Below, piece after piece: positions 33,064 to 43,963 of a stretch of 64,000 bases of DNA. Positions within the stretch are counted from its first letter, which is position 1. Every line of letters starts with the position of its first letter. The stretch covers positions 310,001 to 374,000 of the forward strand of contig NZ_WMEU01000002.1 of the NCBI RefSeq assembly GCF_009856295.1, read 5' to 3'. This DNA is from Pontibacillus yanchengensis. GTDB taxonomy: Bacteria > Bacillota > Bacilli > Bacillales > BH030062. Under the pieces are notes generated by a model. The model was not told the origin of the DNA and did no database searches. It was given only the letters and a program-made list of their open reading frames with translations. Both the position numbers and the translations under genes were made by a program.

Positions 33064-33414
33064 ATGGTACGCTTCACAATGACGTTTCTTATCATGGTCA
33101 TCCTGTTCATGAGCGGAGTATTGTTAGGGATGAATCAAGCAAGTCTTGGGATGATCCAAATGAGAGGTTTTTCCGATACGAATTTTCATGAAGTAATTAA
33201 GACCCAACAACCTACTTCAAGCAATTATGAAGTGGAAGTTTTAGGAAAGGAATTCCAACAAGTACCTGTCGAGGAAAAACAACAGGTTTATGCTGATATG
33301 CAAACCACTCATGGTGTACAGAAATTAGCTTTCATGTTGGAAAAAGGTGTGAAATGGGTGTATAACACCATGATCTTTGTAGTGTACCAGCTTGTACAAG
33401 TCTTTTTTGCATAA
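33064..33414 (+). CDS. yqxA: YqxA, DUF3679 membrane protein
   Basis: This 116-residue protein has an N-terminal membrane helix (about 4-24), LLGMNQASLGMIQMRGF, an ectodomain with VEVLGKEFQ, and a hydrophobic C-terminus that may touch the membrane again. It follows spoIIP by 13 bases, the same order as in B. subtilis, and may serve sporulation; the function is unknown. ATG 33064 is chosen over TTG 33055, which lies in the AAGGAG site. Confidence 0.85.
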   Translation: MVRFTMTFLIMVILFMSGVLLGMNQASLGMIQMRGFSDTNFHEVIKTQQPTSSNYEVEVLGKEFQQVPVEEKQQVYADMQTTHGVQKLAFMLEKGVKWVYNTMIFVVYQLVQVFFA

Positions 33415-33417
33415 TAG

Positions 33418-33447
33418 GAGCGTTTGCCTGGTGGGCAAGCGCTTTTC
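33418..33447 (+). terminator. Terminator after yqxA
   Basis: AGCG-TTTGCC pairs with GGCAA-GCGCT with one bulge and is followed by TTTT. Confidence 0.7.
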
Positions 33448-33449
33448 GT

Positions 33450-33860
33450 GTTGTCTAGGAAATTATAAAATTCAATGCTTGTGTATAACTAAAAAAGTGA
33501 AGTAGCCACGTCCAGCTCCAGCGCCCAGCGACTAGTATGCTTCCCTCGCCTCCATAAGATAAGTTAACATCGAATCACTTCGTTCTTCGTGTTGCATTTA
33601 TCTCCTACAGCTCAGTCCAGCATATACGTCGCTAGACGGGCGCTTGCGCTTTTGTTCTTGTATAGACAAACCTCGCTAAACGTGCGCCCGAGCTTTTCTT
33701 GATTGTCTAGCGTACTATAAAATGTTGTCTTGTGTATAACTTTATTAGTATAGATGCAACGTCCACCTCCCAATGAATTAGTACACTTCCTGTGAAGTAA
33801 GCACTGGTTCGTTACTGCTCTTCGTGTATACGTCGCTAAACGGACACCTTGACCTTTGTT
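33450..33860 (+). repeat. Tandem pair of long intergenic repeats before lepA
   Basis: Two related units lie head to tail. Each begins with TTGTCTAG...TATAAAAT...TTGTGTATAAC (at about 33453 and 33702). The first continues into TCCAGCTCCAGCGCCCAGCGACTAGTATGC-type sequence at 33511-33610, shared with 30001-30071 (inverse) and 57710-57800. The second is more decayed. No gene is visible; a leftward frame at 33778-34011 overlaps lepA and is not credible. Confidence 0.75.
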
Positions 33861-33873
33861 CTTTCAGTTTTCG

Positions 33874-33902
33874 TTGAAGTATTGGCTTCACATTGCTATA
33901 AT
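33874..33902 (+). promoter_or_regulatory. Sigma-A promoter of lepA-hemW
   Basis: TTGAAG, 17-base spacer, consensus TATAAT with TG one base upstream (extended -10), 43 bases before the lepA start. The promoter begins 14 bases after the repeat pair ends. Confidence 0.8.
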
Positions 33903-33945
33903 CAATGCTAGTGATTGTTGCGGAACCAAAGTAGGAGTGATAAAT

Positions 33946-35772
33946 GTGAGTAACGACATGATTAAACAAGAAAATGTGCGTAATTTTTCGATTATAGCTC
34001 ATATAGACCACGGTAAATCAACATTAGCAGACCGTATTTTAGAGAAAACAAAGGCTTTAACGGATCGCGAAATGAAGGAACAATTTCTAGATGCGATGGA
34101 TTTAGAGCGTGAACGTGGAATTACCATTAAATTAAATGCTGTACAGCTTCGATATGAATCTCAACATACGGGGGAAGATTACCTCTTTCACCTTATTGAC
34201 ACACCAGGACACGTCGATTTTACGTATGAAGTCTCACGAAGTTTAGCTGCTTGTGATGGCGTTATTTTAGTGGTAGATGCTGCTCAAGGTATTGAAGCAC
34301 AAACATTAGCAAATCTATACTTAGCACTTGATAATGACCTAGAGATTATTCCAGTTATTAATAAAGTCGATTTACCAGCAGCAGACCCTGAAGGTGTCTC
34401 AAAAGAAATTGAGGACCTGTTAGGCGTAACAAGTGAGGAAGTATTATGGGCTTCTGCAAAAGCTGGAAAGGGCATTGATGAAATTCTTGAAGCCATTGTA
34501 CACCGAGTACCTGCTCCTGAAGGAAATCCAGATGACCCATTAAAAGCATTGATTTTTGATTCCTTGTATGACCCATATCGTGGGGTTATTGCCTCTATAA
34601 GTGTCAAAGAAGGAACAGTTAAGGTTGGTCAGCGCATTCGAATGATGCAAACAGGTAAAGAATTTGAAGTCAATGAAATTGGGGTATTCAATCCTAAACC
34701 TACCGCCAAAGACCAACTAACTGTAGGCGATGTTGGCTTTTTAACCGCATCTATTAAGAATGTTAGTGATTCCCGAGTAGGTGATACGATTACTGATGCT
34801 AATAAACCAGCAGCAGAACCACTCCCGGGTTATAAGAAATTGAATCCTATGGTGTTCTGTGGGTTATTCCCTGTAGATGCTAGTAATTATAATGACTTAC
34901 GTGAGGCATTAGAGCGTCTTGAATTAAATGATTCTTCCTTACAATACGAAGCAGAGACATCTCAAGCTCTTGGGTTTGGTTTCCGTTGTGGCTTCTTAGG
35001 TCTCTTGCACATGGAGATTATCCAAGAACGTATTGAACGTGAGTTTGGTATCCAAATGATTACAACAGCACCAAGCGTTATTTATGAAGTGGAATCTGTA
35101 GATGGAGAAGAGTTTACCATTGATAATCCATCTTTAATGCCAGATCCTCAATCCATAAGAGAAGTGCGTGAACCATTTGTTAACGCCACTATTATGGTTC
35201 CGAACGAATATGTGGGAGCTGTTATGGAAATTTGCCAGAAAAAACGTGGCGCATTCCAAGATATGGAGTATTTAGATGATAACCGAGTGAATATAACGTA
35301 TGAGATTCCATTGTCTGAAATCGTCTATGATTTCTTTGATCAATTGAAATCTCAAACAAAAGGGTATGCCTCCTTTGACTATGAGCTTGAAGGGTATAAG
35401 GCCTCTAACCTAGTGAAAATGGATATCTGGTTGAACGGTGATACAATTGATGCGCTTTCTTTCATTGTCCACAGAGACTTTGCCTTTGAACGTGGTAAAG
35501 CTATTACACATAAACTAAAAGATTTAATTCCAAGACAACAATTTGAGGTACCTGTTCAAGCTGCCATTGGAAATAAGATTGTTGCTCGTTCTACCATTAA
35601 GGCAATGCGCAAAAACGTGTTAGCAAAATGTTATGGCGGGGATATATCTCGTAAGCGTAAACTTCTAGAGAAGCAAAAAGAAGGTAAAAAGCGAATGAAA
35701 ATGGTAGGATCTGTAGAGGTGCCACAAGAAGCCTTTATGGCCGTTCTTGAAATGGATACAGACAACGATTGA
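33946..35772 (+). CDS. lepA: Elongation factor 4 (LepA)
   Basis: LepA is a ribosome-bound translational GTPase linked to initiation and 30S biogenesis. The 608-residue protein has AHIDHGKST (G1), RGITIK (G2), DTPGHVDF (G3), NKVD (G4), domains II, III and V, and the unique C-terminal domain with [27 protein letters not shown]. GTG 33946 follows TAGGAGTG at ideal spacing; ATG 33944 is out of frame and earlier starts lie in the promoter. Confidence 0.96.
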   Translation: MSNDMIKQENVRNFSIIAHIDHGKSTLADRILEKTKALTDREMKEQFLDAMDLERERGITIKLNAVQLRYESQHTGEDYLFHLIDTPGHVDFTYEVSRSLAACDGVILVVDAAQGIEAQTLANLYLALDNDLEIIPVINKVDLPAADPEGVSKEIEDLLGVTSEEVLWASAKAGKGIDEILEAIVHRVPAPEGNPDDPLKALIFDSLYDPYRGVIASISVKEGTVKVGQRIRMMQTGKEFEVNEIGVFNPKPTAKDQLTVGDVGFLTASIKNVSDSRVGDTITDANKPAAEPLPGYKKLNPMVFCGLFPVDASNYNDLREALERLELNDSSLQYEAETSQALGFGFRCGFLGLLHMEIIQERIEREFGIQMITTAPSVIYEVESVDGEEFTIDNPSLMPDPQSIREVREPFVNATIMVPNEYVGAVMEICQKKRGAFQDMEYLDDNRVNITYEIPLSEIVYDFFDQLKSQTKGYASFDYELEGYKASNLVKMDIWLNGDTIDALSFIVHRDFAFERGKAITHKLKDLIPRQQFEVPVQAAIGNKIVARSTIKAMRKNVLAKCYGGDISRKRKLLEKQKEGKKRMKMVGSVEVPQEAFMAVLEMDTDND

Positions 35773-35775
35773 TGT

Positions 35776-35809
35776 AAAAAACCGCAGGAGGAATTTCTTG
35801 CGGTTTTTG
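35776..35809 (+). terminator. Terminator after lepA
   Basis: AAAAACCGCA and TGCGGTTTTT form a 10-base stem with a 12-base loop. It may partly separate lepA from hemW. Confidence 0.85.
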
Positions 35810-35893
35810 TAACGTTTGAGGTTGTTTATTCACGCAAAGACGCTTGCTTGAAATTGAAGCGCTTTTACACTTTGATAAAGGAACGTGACTAGC

Positions 35894-37042
35894 ATGATAT
35901 CTTCTGTATATATTCATATACCATTCTGCCAACAAATCTGTCATTATTGTGATTTTACAAAGTTTTTCTATAATAAAGAATTAGCTGATCAATATCTAGA
36001 TGCATTGGATCGAGAAATAGAAGAAGAAGTTGGTAAGAAGCAAATGTATATGCGAACAATTTTTGTTGGAGGTGGAACTCCTACAGCACTCAACTATACT
36101 CAACTAGAGCAACTTCTTAAGACCATTTCCGAGTCTTTTGATGTAGAAAGTTGTGAAGAGTACACCTTTGAAGCCAATCCAGGAGAGTTTGATGAGAAGA
36201 AACTCGCTCTTTTAAAGGACTATGGCGTGAATCGAATCTCGTTTGGTGTGCAAGTATTTGATGATCAAATGCTTGAAAAGCTCGGACGTAATCATCGAGT
36301 GAAGGATGTATATGATAATCTACGTCATTTTGAAAAGCTCGACTTTGAAAATGTATCAGTGGATTTAATTTATGGTTTACCTGGCCAAACGGTTGAACAT
36401 TTTCAACAAACAGTGAATGAAGCGATTCGTTTAGATCTTCCTCATTATTCTTCTTATTCTTTGCAAATAGAGCCTAAAACAGTGTTTTACCAACGGCATA
36501 AGAAAGGTAAACTTCATAAGCCGATGGAAGAAGACGAAGCTCAAATGTATGAATTGCTTGTGAGAGATATGGAACAAAGTGGTGTACAGCAGTATGAAAT
36601 CAGTAATTTTGCCAAACCAGGTTTTGAAAGTAAGCATAATTTAACTTATTGGAATAACGATTATTATTATGGTTTCGGTTCAGGAGCTCATGGGTATTTA
36701 CCTGGGAAACGAACAGTAAATATCCGGCCACTGCCTCAATATATTAAGAAGGCAATGGAAGATGGCAAACCTACTCTTCATGAAGAGCCAATTCATGAGA
36801 AGGAAAGAATAGAAGAGCAAATGTTTCTAGGTCTACGAAAAGCTGAGGGAGTTTCCAAGAGCGTTTTTAAAAATCGTTTTGGTAAATCGTTATCTTCTTT
36901 ATATCAAGAGGAATTAGATTATTTAAAACGGAAAGAATGGATAGAAGAAAAAGGTGATTTCATTCGAATCACTCCCCAGGGCAGGCTATTTGGGAACAAT
37001 GTATTTCAAGAGTTTCTGTTAGAGGATGAAAAACTACAATAA
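35894..37042 (+). CDS. hemW: Heme chaperone HemW, radical SAM protein
   Basis: HemW binds heme and hands it to apo-proteins; it was long annotated as oxygen-independent coproporphyrinogen oxidase HemN. The 382-residue protein has the 4Fe-4S motif C12xxxC16xxC19 (IPFCQQICHYCDF), GGGTPTAL for SAM and a C-terminal winged-helix part. It lacks the extra N-terminal region and fourth-cysteine CxxxCxxCxC motif of true HemN, supporting HemW. ATG 35894 is preferred to GTG 35885, which is next to the AAAGGA site. Confidence 0.93.
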   Translation: MISSVYIHIPFCQQICHYCDFTKFFYNKELADQYLDALDREIEEEVGKKQMYMRTIFVGGGTPTALNYTQLEQLLKTISESFDVESCEEYTFEANPGEFDEKKLALLKDYGVNRISFGVQVFDDQMLEKLGRNHRVKDVYDNLRHFEKLDFENVSVDLIYGLPGQTVEHFQQTVNEAIRLDLPHYSSYSLQIEPKTVFYQRHKKGKLHKPMEEDEAQMYELLVRDMEQSGVQQYEISNFAKPGFESKHNLTYWNNDYYYGFGSGAHGYLPGKRTVNIRPLPQYIKKAMEDGKPTLHEEPIHEKERIEEQMFLGLRKAEGVSKSVFKNRFGKSLSSLYQEELDYLKRKEWIEEKGDFIRITPQGRLFGNNVFQEFLLEDEKLQ

Positions 37043-37117
37043 TCTTCAAATCAATAGGAAGTAGTAGTATCTAGAAAAGAGCTTGATTGAACACTGATGG
37101 CTATTCTGATGTAGATA

Positions 37118-37162
37118 GAAATACAAAGGAATTCCATAATAATCCGAATTTCTTTGTATTTC
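37118..37162 (+). terminator. Terminator after hemW
   Basis: GAAATACAAAG and CTTTGTATTTC pair perfectly over 11 bases with extra AATT/AATT pairing inside. It lies just before the heat-shock promoter. Confidence 0.75.
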
Positions 37163-37176
37163 TGAAATAAATATCG

Positions 37177-37205
37177 TTGACAATGGATAAGGCATTTGAT
37201 AACTT
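37177..37205 (+). promoter_or_regulatory. Promoter of the hrcA heat-shock operon
   Basis: Consensus TTGACA at 37177-37182 and a weak -10 (TAACTT) after 17 bases. The CIRCE operator lies directly downstream, over the expected start site. Confidence 0.65.
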
Positions 37206-37215
37206 AATATTAGAT

Positions 37216-37242
37216 TTAGCACTCAGTAACGTCGAGTGCTAA
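37216..37242 (+). promoter_or_regulatory. CIRCE operator
   Basis: Perfect TTAGCACTC-N9-GAGTGCTAA inverted repeat, the binding site of HrcA. HrcA folds with help from GroEL, so the operon is released when chaperones are busy with unfolded proteins. Confidence 0.98.
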
Positions 37243-37256
37243 CAGAGGTGATCATC

Positions 37257-38300
37257 ATGTTGACTGAAAGACAATTACTTATATTGCAAGTGATTATTGA
37301 TGATTTCATCGACTCAGCGCAGCCTGTGGGCTCTCGTGCCATTTCCAAGAAGGAAAAAGTCTCTTTTAGTTCTGCTACTATCCGAAACGAGATGGCTGAT
37401 TTGGAAGAAATGGGTTTTCTAGAGAAAACACACTCTTCCTCAGGACGTGTGCCTTCAGAAAAAGGGTATCGATTTTATGTTGATCATTTAATGTCACCCT
37501 TTCATTTGCCAAGGTCAGATATTTCTTTTGTTCAGGAAGCATTCACCAATCAGTTGGTTGAGTTTGAAAGGGTAGTCCAGCAATCAGCTCGTGTTTTGTC
37601 AGATTTAACAAACTATACTTCCATCATTTTAGGTCCTGAAGTGTACGAAACAAGATTGAAGCAACTCCAGATTATACCATTATCTAATTATTCTGCTGTT
37701 GCGATTCTTGTTACGAATACAGGGCATGTTGAACATCGGTCGTTTACGATCCCAGTAGAAATACAATCTAGTGATTTGGAAAAGATGGTCAACATTTTAA
37801 ACAAGAAGTTGTATGGTGTACCGATTATTCATTTACATCGCAAGTTAAACTCTGAAATATCAGAGTTGTTGCGTCAGCACACGGATGAATTTGATAAAGC
37901 ATATAAGTATTTGCAGGCAGCTCTTTTTGAAGAACAGCCAGTTAAACTGTATGTTGGTGGCAAAACCAACATTCTTATGCAGCCTGAATTTAAGGATATT
38001 GAGAAAGTTCGTTCTTTATATTCTATGATTGAAGAAGAAGCAGAAATTGCTCATCTTCTTAGACACGAATCTGATGAAATCAAAGTCACAATTGGTCAAG
38101 AGAATGAAGTCAAAGCAATGAAAGATTGTAGTCTCATTACTGCGTCTTATTCATTAGGCGATGAGCAAATGGGAACCATTGCTTTATTAGGTCCAACAAG
38201 GATGGAATATTCAAAAGTTATTTCCCTTTTAAATCTTTTGTCTAATCGAATGTCACAAACGTTTCATTCTTGGTATCAAAATGGTGGAAATGGGGAATGA
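37257..38300 (+). CDS. hrcA: Heat-inducible transcription repressor HrcA
   Basis: This 347-residue repressor represses its own operon through the CIRCE site 15 bases upstream. It has an N-terminal winged helix (LTERQLLILQVIIDDFIDSAQPVGSRAI, then SSATIRNEMADLEEMGFLEK), a GAF-like middle and a dimerisation insert. ATG 37257 follows GAGGTGATC; an earlier in-frame start overlaps the operator and is rejected. It heads hrcA-grpE-dnaK-dnaJ. Confidence 0.96.
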   Translation: MLTERQLLILQVIIDDFIDSAQPVGSRAISKKEKVSFSSATIRNEMADLEEMGFLEKTHSSSGRVPSEKGYRFYVDHLMSPFHLPRSDISFVQEAFTNQLVEFERVVQQSARVLSDLTNYTSIILGPEVYETRLKQLQIIPLSNYSAVAILVTNTGHVEHRSFTIPVEIQSSDLEKMVNILNKKLYGVPIIHLHRKLNSEISELLRQHTDEFDKAYKYLQAALFEEQPVKLYVGGKTNILMQPEFKDIEKVRSLYSMIEEEAEIAHLLRHESDEIKVTIGQENEVKAMKDCSLITASYSLGDEQMGTIALLGPTRMEYSKVISLLNLLSNRMSQTFHSWYQNGGNGE

Positions 38301-38477
38301 ATGAAAAAGTTGAAGAAACATCGTGCAACCTTATAAACGCAGTATCAAATTAATAGCGTCTATTAGGTTTGCTAATTAATATTGTTTCTTCAAGTTTTTA
38401 TGGTTTAGTTTATAACCATTTTCTGATATATTCGTAAATGGTGCGTAACAACCCGTTTACTAGAGGAGGTGACAAAC

Positions 38478-39038
38478 ATGGACGAGAATAAACAGAAATC
38501 CGAAGAAATGGAAGATCAAGAAAACGTTGAACAAGAAGAAGTAATTGATCATCCAGAACAAGAAGTGGTTGAGGATACCAATCCAGCTAGTAACGAAGTA
38601 GAACAGTTAAGGCAAGAAAAAGACGAAACGTACCAACGTTTGTTACGCTTGCAAGCTGATTACGATAATTTCCGTCGACGTTCTCAAAAAGAACGTGAAG
38701 ACGATCTAAAATATAAATCTCAGGATTTAGTGGAAGAGCTATTGCCAATTGTTGATAACTTTGAACGTGCTCTACAAACAGAGGTTCAAGATGATTCTGC
38801 GAAAAGCTTTGTAGAAGGTATTAACATGGTGTATCGTCAGCTTAAAGATGCATTGAATAAGCAAGGTGTGGAAGAAATTCCTGCTGTAGGAGAAGAATTT
38901 GATCCAAATATGCATCAAGCTGTTATGCAAGTTAATGATGAAAATTATGAATCAAATGTAGTGGTTGAAGAGCTGCAAAAAGGGTATAAGCTTAAAGATC
39001 GTGTGATTCGACCTTCAATGGTGAAGGTAAATCAATAA
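38478..39038 (+). CDS. grpE: Nucleotide exchange factor GrpE
   Basis: GrpE releases ADP from DnaK. The 186-residue protein has an acidic, E/Q-rich N-terminal tail (1-50), a long coiled coil (about 52-110, with [19 protein letters not shown]) and the C-terminal beta domain ([28 protein letters not shown]). GAGGAGGTG precedes ATG 38478; GTG 38469 lies in that site. The 177 bases before it carry no terminator. Confidence 0.96.
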   Translation: MDENKQKSEEMEDQENVEQEEVIDHPEQEVVEDTNPASNEVEQLRQEKDETYQRLLRLQADYDNFRRRSQKEREDDLKYKSQDLVEELLPIVDNFERALQTEVQDDSAKSFVEGINMVYRQLKDALNKQGVEEIPAVGEEFDPNMHQAVMQVNDENYESNVVVEELQKGYKLKDRVIRPSMVKVNQ

Positions 39039-40910
<1,872 letters not shown>

Positions 40911-40925
40911 GTTGAACTACAGGTA

Positions 40926-40967
40926 GAAAAAGTCAAAGTCAGGATTTTCTTGACTTTGACTTTTTTA
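40926..40967 (+). terminator. Terminator between dnaK and dnaJ
   Basis: AAAAGTCAAAGTCA with its perfect complement and six T. It should limit read-through into dnaJ; B. subtilis has a comparable feature. Confidence 0.92.
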
Positions 40968-40994
40968 CTGAATAACGTAAAATGTTAGTGACCT

Positions 40995-41024
40995 TTGAAA
41001 TAGGACAGACAATCATGTTAATAT
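40995..41024 (+). promoter_or_regulatory. Possible internal promoter of dnaJ
   Basis: TTGAAA, 18-base spacer, TAATAT, 38 bases before dnaJ and after the dnaK terminator. Confidence 0.45.
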
Positions 41025-41061
41025 AAACTTTATGCAGTAAGAGTCGGGAGAGTGATCGTCA

Positions 41062-42189
41062 ATGAGTAAAAAAGACTACTATGAGGTCTTAGGTGTCTCA
41101 AAGGACGCATCAAAAGATGAAATCAAAAAAGCTTATCGTAAGCTAGCAAAAAAATACCACCCAGACGTCAGTGAAGAAGAAAATGCTTCTGATAAATTTA
41201 AAGAAGCACAAGAGGCATGGGAAGTATTAGGTGACGAACAAAAACGTCAACAATATGATCAATTTGGTCATGCTGGCATGAATGGAGGCTCCCAAGGATT
41301 TGGTGGCTTCGGTGGCGAAGACTTTGGTGGATTTGGTGACATCTTTGATATGTTCTTCGGTGGCGGCGGACGTCGTCGTGATCCAAATGCTCCTCGTAAG
41401 GGTGCAGATCTTCAATATACAATGACATTAGGATTTGAAGAAGCTATTTTTGGTAAGGAAACAGATATCCAAATACCAAAAGAAGAAACATGTGATACAT
41501 GTGAAGGTGATGGTGCAAAGCCAGGCACGCAACCTGAAACATGCCCACACTGTAAAGGTGCTGGACAGTTTAACCAAGAACAAGATACACCATTCGGTCG
41601 TATTGTAAACCGTCGTGTATGCCATTACTGCCAAGGTACTGGTCAGTATGTGAAAGACAAATGTAATACATGTGGTGGGGACGGAAAAGTCAAGACACGT
41701 AAAACTATTCATATCTCTATTCCTGCAGGTATTGATGAAGGTCAACAAATCCGTGTACCTGGTCAAGGTGAAGCTGGTGTAAATGGCGGACCAGCAGGTG
41801 ACTTGTATGTAGTTGCTCAAATCCGTCCACATGAATTCTATCAGCGTGAAGGCGATCATATTTTCTGTGAGATGCCACTCACCTTTACTCAAGCAGCTCT
41901 AGGTGATGAAATTGAAGTGCCTACTGTGCACGGGAAAGTAAAACTTAAAATTCCAGCAGGTACTCAACACGGTAAAACGTTCCGCTTAAAAGATAAAGGC
42001 GCACCTGATGTACGCGGCCGTGGACATGGGGATCAGCATGTTAAGATTCGCGTTGTTACGCCAACGAACTTAACCGATCGCCAGAAAGAGTTACTTCGTG
42101 AATTCCATGATATTAGTGGAAATGAAGCGACGGAAGAACAACACGGAAACATTTTTCAACGTGTGAAGCGAGCGTTTAAGGGAGAATAA
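41062..42189 (+). CDS. dnaJ: Chaperone DnaJ (Hsp40)
   Basis: This 375-residue type I J-protein has the J domain with HPD in [11 protein letters not shown] (about 32-34) and a G/F-rich stretch (about 75-105). It carries four zinc repeats ([32 protein letters not shown]) and C-terminal substrate domains. It stimulates DnaK ATPase and delivers clients. GGGAG precedes ATG 41062 at slightly long distance. Confidence 0.97.
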   Translation: MSKKDYYEVLGVSKDASKDEIKKAYRKLAKKYHPDVSEEENASDKFKEAQEAWEVLGDEQKRQQYDQFGHAGMNGGSQGFGGFGGEDFGGFGDIFDMFFGGGGRRRDPNAPRKGADLQYTMTLGFEEAIFGKETDIQIPKEETCDTCEGDGAKPGTQPETCPHCKGAGQFNQEQDTPFGRIVNRRVCHYCQGTGQYVKDKCNTCGGDGKVKTRKTIHISIPAGIDEGQQIRVPGQGEAGVNGGPAGDLYVVAQIRPHEFYQREGDHIFCEMPLTFTQAALGDEIEVPTVHGKVKLKIPAGTQHGKTFRLKDKGAPDVRGRGHGDQHVKIRVVTPTNLTDRQKELLREFHDISGNEATEEQHGNIFQRVKRAFKGE

Positions 42190-42219
42190 GAAATTAAGAG
42201 TAAAGTGAGTTGATCCCCA

Positions 42220-43158
42220 TTGAAATGGTCAGAATTATGTATTCATACCACAAATGAAGCAATAGAACCGATTTCGAATATTTTGCATGAAGCAGGAGCA
42301 AGTGGTGTCGTCATTGAGGATCCACAAGACTTGGTGAAAGAACGTGACACATTTATGGGCGAAATCTACGAGCTTAATCCAGAAGACTATCCAGAGGAAG
42401 GTGTGTATGTAAAAGCATACCTTCCTGTTAATAGCTTCTTAGGGGAGACTGTAGAGGAAATCAAAGAAGCCATCAATAACCTGATTGTGCATGAAATTGA
42501 CCTTGGGCATAATAAGATTACCATGAGTGAATTGAACGAAGAGGATTGGGCAACGGCATGGAAAAAATACTATAAGCCTGTGAAGATATCAGAAACATTT
42601 ACTATTATTCCAACCTGGGAAGACTACCAGCCTGTATCTAGTGATGAAATCATTATGGAATTAGATCCTGGAATGGCTTTTGGTACGGGAACACATCCTA
42701 CAACTGTGTTAAGTATCCAAGCAATTGAACAATATATTCAAAAAGATGATACCATTATTGATGTAGGTGCTGGATCTGGTGTGTTAAGTATTGCTTCTGT
42801 TCTACTTGGAGCTAAAGAAGTATACGCGTATGATTTAGATGATGTAGCAGTGAAAAGTACAACGATTAACTCCAAGTTGAATAATGTAGACCAACAAGTA
42901 CATGCCAAACAAAACAATTTATTAGATCATGTAGATTACCAAGCCGATATGATTGTAGCCAATATTCTAGCTGAAATTATTGTTCGTTTTACAGATAAAG
43001 CTTATGAAAATCTGAAGTCAGGTGGATATTTCATATCTTCTGGAATTATCCAAAACAAGCGCCAAGATGTAAAAGACCAATTAGTCAAATCAGGTTTTGA
43101 AGTAGTAGAAACGAACCAAATGGAAGATTGGACATGCATTATAGCAAGAAAACCATAA
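42220..43158 (+). CDS. prmA: Ribosomal protein L11 methyltransferase PrmA
   Basis: PrmA trimethylates L11 using SAM. The 312-residue protein begins KWSELCIHTTNEAIEPISNILHEAGASGVVIED, matching B. subtilis PrmA from the second residue, so the start is TTG 42220 with a weak GTGAG site. A nearby ATG at 42225 is out of frame. The catalytic half has DPGMAFGTGTHPTT, DVGAGSGVLSIAS (motif I) and VANILAEI. It follows dnaJ in the heat-shock cluster. Confidence 0.95.
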   Translation: MKWSELCIHTTNEAIEPISNILHEAGASGVVIEDPQDLVKERDTFMGEIYELNPEDYPEEGVYVKAYLPVNSFLGETVEEIKEAINNLIVHEIDLGHNKITMSELNEEDWATAWKKYYKPVKISETFTIIPTWEDYQPVSSDEIIMELDPGMAFGTGTHPTTVLSIQAIEQYIQKDDTIIDVGAGSGVLSIASVLLGAKEVYAYDLDDVAVKSTTINSKLNNVDQQVHAKQNNLLDHVDYQADMIVANILAEIIVRFTDKAYENLKSGGYFISSGIIQNKRQDVKDQLVKSGFEVVETNQMEDWTCIIARKP

Positions 43159-43206
43159 AAAACGTTTAAGAGGGAATACCTTTTGAGCTAAAAGGCAGGG
43201 ACCATC

Positions 43207-43959
43207 ATGCAACGTTATTTTGTATCGTCATCAGGTTGGGAGAATCAGCATGTAACTCTAACGGGTGAAGACGTGCATCATATTACCAAAGTAATGAGAA
43301 TGAGGACAGATGATGAAATTATTTGTTGTACACCTGAGGGACAGGCTGCACTATGTAAAATCATCGAAATAACTCATGACATGGTAACCTGTTACATAGT
43401 AAAATGGTTAGATGAGGACAAAGAACTTCCGGCCCAGGTTACCATCGTTCAAGGTTTACCTAAAGGGGATAAAATGGAGCTTGTGATTCAAAAGGGAACC
43501 GAATTAGGCGCTAGTCGTTTTATCCCTTTTGAAGCAGAGCGCTCTATTGTGAAATGGGATGCGAAAAAAACCCAAAAGAAAGTAGACCGGTATCAAAAGA
43601 TTGCAAAAGAAGCTAGTGAACAATCTCATCGCACAATGATTCCCACTGTTTCAAAGCTTTATACTATAAAGCAACTGATTGAAGAAGGTCAAGATTATGA
43701 TTGGAAGCTTCTTGCGTATGAGGATGAAGCAAAGTCCTCATCTTTTAGCTCTCTGAAAGACGTAATACCGTATATTAACCCCTCTGAACAGGTAATGATT
43801 GTTATAGGTCCAGAAGGTGGGTTTAGCGAGAATGAGGTTGATTTGTTAAAGGGAGCATCGTTTATGTCTGTACGATTAGGCCCTAGAATACTTCGGGCTG
43901 AAACAGCTCCAGCCTACTTTTTATCTGCTATCTCCTACCAACTAGAAGAATTGAGGTGA
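43207..43959 (+). CDS. rsmE: 16S rRNA m3U1498 methyltransferase RsmE
   Basis: RsmE methylates U1498 of 16S rRNA. The 250-residue SPOUT enzyme has an N-terminal PUA-like domain (HVTLTGEDVHHITKVMRMR). The knotted SAM-binding domain follows, with QKGTELGASRFIPF, ERSIVKW, IGPEGGFSENE and LGPRILRAETAP. It sits between prmA and mtaB as in B. subtilis (yqeU), four bases before mtaB. Confidence 0.96.
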   Translation: MQRYFVSSSGWENQHVTLTGEDVHHITKVMRMRTDDEIICCTPEGQAALCKIIEITHDMVTCYIVKWLDEDKELPAQVTIVQGLPKGDKMELVIQKGTELGASRFIPFEAERSIVKWDAKKTQKKVDRYQKIAKEASEQSHRTMIPTVSKLYTIKQLIEEGQDYDWKLLAYEDEAKSSSFSSLKDVIPYINPSEQVMIVIGPEGGFSENEVDLLKGASFMSVRLGPRILRAETAPAYFLSAISYQLEELR

Positions 43960-43963
43960 CGAT

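Noticed and set aside
41428-41892. Leftward 154-codon frame opposite dnaJ
   Set aside because: It mirrors the zinc-repeat and substrate-binding region of dnaJ. Biased codon use in a highly expressed gene opens the opposite frame.
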